Shown here: positions 61,076 to 64,000 of the stretch, one piece after another
Layout: each line of letters starts with the position of its first letter
How positions within the stretch are numbered: position 1 is the first letter of the stretch
NCBI RefSeq assembly: GCF_029624125.1
Contig: NZ_JARSBN010000004.1
Coordinates: forward strand, 372,001-436,000
Length of the DNA: 64,000 nucleotides
Direction of reading: 5' to 3'
Source: Winogradskyella marincola
GTDB lineage: Bacteria; Bacteroidota; Bacteroidia; Flavobacteriales; Flavobacteriaceae
Notes under the pieces: model-generated
What the model was told of the DNA's origin: nothing
The model's input: only the letters and a program-made list of their open reading frames with translations
Databases searched by the model: none
Program-made: the position numbers and the translations under genes

Positions 61076-62314
61076 ATGAAAATTACAGTCTTTAAAAGGC
61101 AGACCTACACGTATACTATTATTAGCTTCCTTTTTATATCACTTTTATTATCAGGATGCTCTGATGACGACAACAGCAGCAACGTTAATTCCTCACCTCA
61201 ACACCCTTGCGAAAATGGATTTGCCAACGGACTTCCATGCAATGGTTTTGATTTAATGAGTCAGATACCTGTCGATATTTTGGGTGGAGATGGAGCAGAA
61301 GGAAATGATTCTTGGGGCTGGACAGACCCTCAAACCGGAAAAGAATATGCTTTAGTTGGCACTAATGTTAATGCTGCTTTTGTTGATATTACAGACGCAT
61401 CAAACCCTATTTTATTGGGTACGCTTCCTACTGCAACCTCTAATAGTCCTTGGAGAGATATTAAAGTATATAATAACCATGCATTTATTGTAAGTGAGGC
61501 ACCTGGACATGGCATGCAAGTCTTTGACTTAACACGTTTGAGGAATGTTGCTAATCCTCCAGAAACGTTTACAGCAGACGCCAACTATAATGAGTTTGGC
61601 CGAGCTCACAATATCGTAATTAATGAAGATAGCGGTTTTGCATACGCAGTAGGATCGGATACATATAGTGGAGGTCCGCATTTTGTAAATATTCAAAACC
61701 CTACATCTCCTGTTGCTGCTGGAGGTTATGCTGCAGATGCTTATTCTCATGATGCTCAGGTAGTGACTTACAATGGTCCAGACACAGATTACACTGGCAA
61801 AGAAATTTTGATCGGAAGTAACGAAAATGAAGTAGTCATAGTTGATGTTACAGACAAGGATAATCCTGTTCAAATTTCTACCATAGATTATGGTAACATT
61901 GGATACACACATCAAGGCTGGTTTACAGAAGACAAGGTATATTTTATACTTGGGGACGAAGTCGACGAAATAAGTTTTGGTATCAACTCAAGAACTATCG
62001 TTTTTAATTTTAGCGACCTGGACAATCCTCAATATCATATGGAATATCTTGGACCAACCGCAGCGATAGACCACAACGGCTATGTGGTTGGCAATACATT
62101 TTATGTTGCCAATTACACCGCAGGACTTAGAGCTATTGATATTTCTAACCTAGATGCCGGAATTATGACAGAAACTGCATACATAGACACTTACATTGCT
62201 GATGATAATACATCTTTTAATGGTGCGTGGAATATTTATCCTTTTTTTGAAAGTGGAAATATTGTAGTCAGTGACATAAATGGTGGACTGTTTATTGTAA
62301 GACCTTCAAATTAA
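61076..62314 (+). CDS. Choice-of-anchor B lipoprotein with LVIVD-type propeller
   Basis: This 412-residue lipoprotein (LLSGCSDDD) has the choice-of-anchor B opening LPCNGFDLMSQIP, then GNDSWGWTDPQTGKEYALVG and repeated YV/AFVDITDASNPILLG strands, with VVSDINGGLFIVRP at the end. These build a beta-propeller likely exposed on the cell surface. The role is unknown. It starts a three-gene run (5 and 15 bases apart) with a repeat-propeller lipoprotein and an MbnP-like protein. Confidence 0.88.
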   Translation: MKITVFKRQTYTYTIISFLFISLLLSGCSDDDNSSNVNSSPQHPCENGFANGLPCNGFDLMSQIPVDILGGDGAEGNDSWGWTDPQTGKEYALVGTNVNAAFVDITDASNPILLGTLPTATSNSPWRDIKVYNNHAFIVSEAPGHGMQVFDLTRLRNVANPPETFTADANYNEFGRAHNIVINEDSGFAYAVGSDTYSGGPHFVNIQNPTSPVAAGGYAADAYSHDAQVVTYNGPDTDYTGKEILIGSNENEVVIVDVTDKDNPVQISTIDYGNIGYTHQGWFTEDKVYFILGDEVDEISFGINSRTIVFNFSDLDNPQYHMEYLGPTAAIDHNGYVVGNTFYVANYTAGLRAIDISNLDAGIMTETAYIDTYIADDNTSFNGAWNIYPFFESGNIVVSDINGGLFIVRPSN

Positions 62315-62319
62315 AGCTC

Positions 62320-63645
62320 ATGTCCAAAACAGTTGCTACATATTGTTTTTTGATTCTTCTACTAACGAACTGTAGCAGTGATGATTCTTCACCTGCTAAT
62401 AACAATAACTCTCCTGAGTTTGTCAAAACCTATGGAGGCTCAAAAAATGATAGTGCTCAATCTGTAACAGCAGCCACTGATGGTGGTTATATTGTATTAG
62501 GACACACGCAAAGTAATGACAACGACATTACAGACAAACAAGACGATAGTTTTGATTATTGGATACTAAAATTTGACGCAAATGACCAACTGCAATGGCA
62601 AAAAACCTATGGAGGATCTTTAGACGACAGAGGCAATGATATTATTGAAACTTCAGATGGTGGCTACGCCATTTTAGGCTATAGCTTTAGCAACAATGAT
62701 GATGCTTCAAACAATGCAGGATTACAAGACTATTGGATAGTTAAGCTAAATGCAAGTGGAAGTATATTATGGGAAAAATCGTTTGGTTACCAAGGAGCTG
62801 ATTCTGGTATTTCTTTGATTGAAACTAATGATCAAGGGTTTTTAATCACAGGCATTTTAGATGTCACGGCTTCTGGAGGTGAAGGAAATACCCAACGAAC
62901 AGCCAACAGACATGCTGGTGGAGATTACTGGGCTTTGAAACTCGATATCTCAGGCAATTTAGAATGGAGCCGTTACTATGGCGGAAACTTCACTGACACA
63001 CCTTACGGAGTGGTTCAAACCGAAGATAACGGGTTTATTATCGCAGGAAGCTCAGACAGCGAAGACACTGATATTTCGGGCAATATTGGTACTTATGATT
63101 TTTGGGTTATTAAAATTTCATCATCCGGTGACCTAGTTTGGGAAAAATCATTTGGTGGCTCTCAAATAGATGAAGCCAGAGCCATTATTAAATCTGGCGA
63201 CGGTAATTACATCATAGCTGGAGACACACGCAGTAATGATAATGATGTTTCGCAAAATAAAGGAGCTGCAGATTTATGGCTAATAAAAATTTCTCCAACC
63301 GGAAATCTCATTTGGGAAAAAACCATAGGAGGTTCTAATTTTGATGTAGCCAGAGCGATAGAAAATTCACAAAACAATGGTTTTATAATTTCTGGTAGTT
63401 CCAGAAGTAGCGATATAGATGTCTCTGAAAACAAAGGACAAAATGATGCCTGGATTTTAAAAACCGACAACAACGGAAACCTTTTATGGGAGACTACTTT
63501 TGGCGGTTCTAACATTGACTTCTCATATGATGTTGCAGAACTTGCAAATGGATCAGTTATTGCTGTTGGTGATACTGCCAGCAATGATGGTGATATTATA
63601 GAAAATAAAGGATTCTCTGATTTGCTGATTATTAAAATTGATTAA
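62320..63645 (+). CDS. Lipoprotein with repeated beta-propeller motif
   Basis: This 441-residue lipoprotein (LLTNCSSDD) is built of about seven repeats near 55-60 residues: a W-K/E-K-ygGs, then aDS/DGGyiilG, then Nd-D and a DYWILKLD-like strand. Examples are FVKTYGGSKNDSAQSV, QKTYGGSLDDRGND and EKTIGGSNFDVARAIE. The repeats probably form a closed propeller on the surface side. No enzyme motif is seen. It lies 5 bases after the choice-of-anchor B gene. Confidence 0.85.
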   Translation: MSKTVATYCFLILLLTNCSSDDSSPANNNNSPEFVKTYGGSKNDSAQSVTAATDGGYIVLGHTQSNDNDITDKQDDSFDYWILKFDANDQLQWQKTYGGSLDDRGNDIIETSDGGYAILGYSFSNNDDASNNAGLQDYWIVKLNASGSILWEKSFGYQGADSGISLIETNDQGFLITGILDVTASGGEGNTQRTANRHAGGDYWALKLDISGNLEWSRYYGGNFTDTPYGVVQTEDNGFIIAGSSDSEDTDISGNIGTYDFWVIKISSSGDLVWEKSFGGSQIDEARAIIKSGDGNYIIAGDTRSNDNDVSQNKGAADLWLIKISPTGNLIWEKTIGGSNFDVARAIENSQNNGFIISGSSRSSDIDVSENKGQNDAWILKTDNNGNLLWETTFGGSNIDFSYDVAELANGSVIAVGDTASNDGDIIENKGFSDLLIIKID

Positions 63646-63660
63646 AAAAACAGAATCAAA

Positions 63661-64000
63661 ATGAAAAAAATTGTTTCACTCTTTTGCCTACTTGTTATAC
63701 TGATTTCGTGCAACTCTAGTGACGATTCAGGTAATGTTACTGAGGTTTCAACAACATTTAAGTTTACCCACAATTGGGATGGAGCATTAATCAGACATTA
63801 TAATTTTGGTCCTATTCAATATGTAAATGCACATGGAGAAACTATTGGCTTAGAAAGACTTCGATATGTTATTTCAGATATCATTTTTACAAAAGAAAAT
63901 GGAGAAGAAATTGAACTCGATGTATATAATCTGGTGGACCTCACTAATGAAGTAAATACGGAGTACACACCAAACACTCGTATTCCTATTGGCAACTATA
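63661..64000 (+). CDS. MbnP-like lipoprotein, partial (3' end beyond the window)
   Basis: The first 113 residues are visible: a lipoprotein signal (ILISCNSSDD) and the MbnP-type start FKFTHNWDGALIRHYNFGPI, LERLRYVISDIIFTKENGEEIELD. MbnP-family proteins are periplasmic, linked to copper and to the dihaem peroxidase MbnH. Such a peroxidase would be expected just downstream, but it cannot be seen here. The last visible codon is not a stop. Confidence 0.8.
   Translation, partial: MKKIVSLFCLLVILISCNSSDDSGNVTEVSTTFKFTHNWDGALIRHYNFGPIQYVNAHGETIGLERLRYVISDIIFTKENGEEIELDVYNLVDLTNEVNTEYTPNTRIPIGNY

Noticed and set aside
61529-61915. 128-codon frame on the minus strand
   Set aside because: It is antisense to the choice-of-anchor B gene, has no start context, and its composition is that of a shadow frame.

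Overview
The window looks like a chromosomal segment of a marine-type member of Flavobacteriaceae (Bacteroidota). Evidence: low GC; many lipoproteins with a short SCxN/SCxK-type lipobox; two large TonB-dependent receptors carrying an N-terminal carboxypeptidase-regulatory-like domain; DUF4382, DUF5689, choice-of-anchor B, MbnP-like and GldM-like proteins; a three-gene sdhCAB operon with one cytochrome b subunit; and promoter elements matching the Bacteroidota consensus (TTTG, about 19-21 bases, TAnnTTTG). Species cannot be named from the sequence alone. No rRNA, tRNA, CRISPR array, insertion sequence or prophage core was found.

Layout. 1-2.3 kb: 5' part of a MoxR ATPase gene and two DUF4382 lipoproteins. 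2.3-5.9 kb: aldo/keto reductase, then a short-chain dehydrogenase, an HD-domain protein and an AlbA_2 protein in tight order. 6-9 kb: ALDH7-type aldehyde dehydrogenase and a lipoprotein isoaspartyl peptidase/asparaginase. 9.2-19.2 kb: an envelope block with a thioester alpha-2-macroglobulin, an SH3 protein, an ABM monooxygenase-like protein, PBP1C and a small membrane protein. 19.2-24.7 kb: secreted endonuclease/phosphatase divergent from a TonB receptor plus DUF5689 lipoprotein. 24.7-30 kb: small membrane protein, HMA-like lipoprotein, DMT exporter and an M16 peptidase pair. 30.3-31.3 kb: rplU-rpmA, with an unusually extended L21. 31.4-37 kb: TPR/HTH regulator, TonB receptor and beta-propeller phytase. 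37.2-41.5 kb: GldM-C-like lipoprotein, membrane-anchored MutS-like ATPase and M61-type peptidase. 41.6-45 kb: succinate dehydrogenase. 45.1-50.1 kb: Asp-box propeller protein, AraC regulator and esterase. 50.5-54.7 kb: Xaa-Pro aminopeptidase, small lipoprotein, AbiH-like defence protein and aspartate kinase. 54.8-58.4 kb: serine hydrolase, BrnQ and a D12 adenine methyltransferase with overlapping starts and stops. 58.5-61 kb: alpha/beta hydrolase, twin Cys/His mini-proteins and thiL. 61-64 kb: choice-of-anchor B, repeat-propeller and MbnP-like lipoproteins, cut by the window end.

Two TonB-receptor loci plausibly serve acquisition of organic phosphorus: one with a phytase, one with an endonuclease/phosphatase-fold enzyme. 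Other genes cover envelope maintenance (alpha-2-macroglobulin with PBP1C, M16 and M61 peptidases) and core metabolism (sdhCAB, thiL, lysC-type kinase, rplU-rpmA).

Several intergenic gaps carry short palindromic repeats of at least three families, in places arranged as inverted pairs (REP/REPIN-like). Nothing in the window is clearly a wholly new system. The best leads are the lone GldM-C-like lipoprotein, the L21 with a helix-hairpin-helix tail, the BrnQ-methyltransferase operon, the twin mini-proteins, and a hairpin-rich gap at 5.9-6.1 kb.
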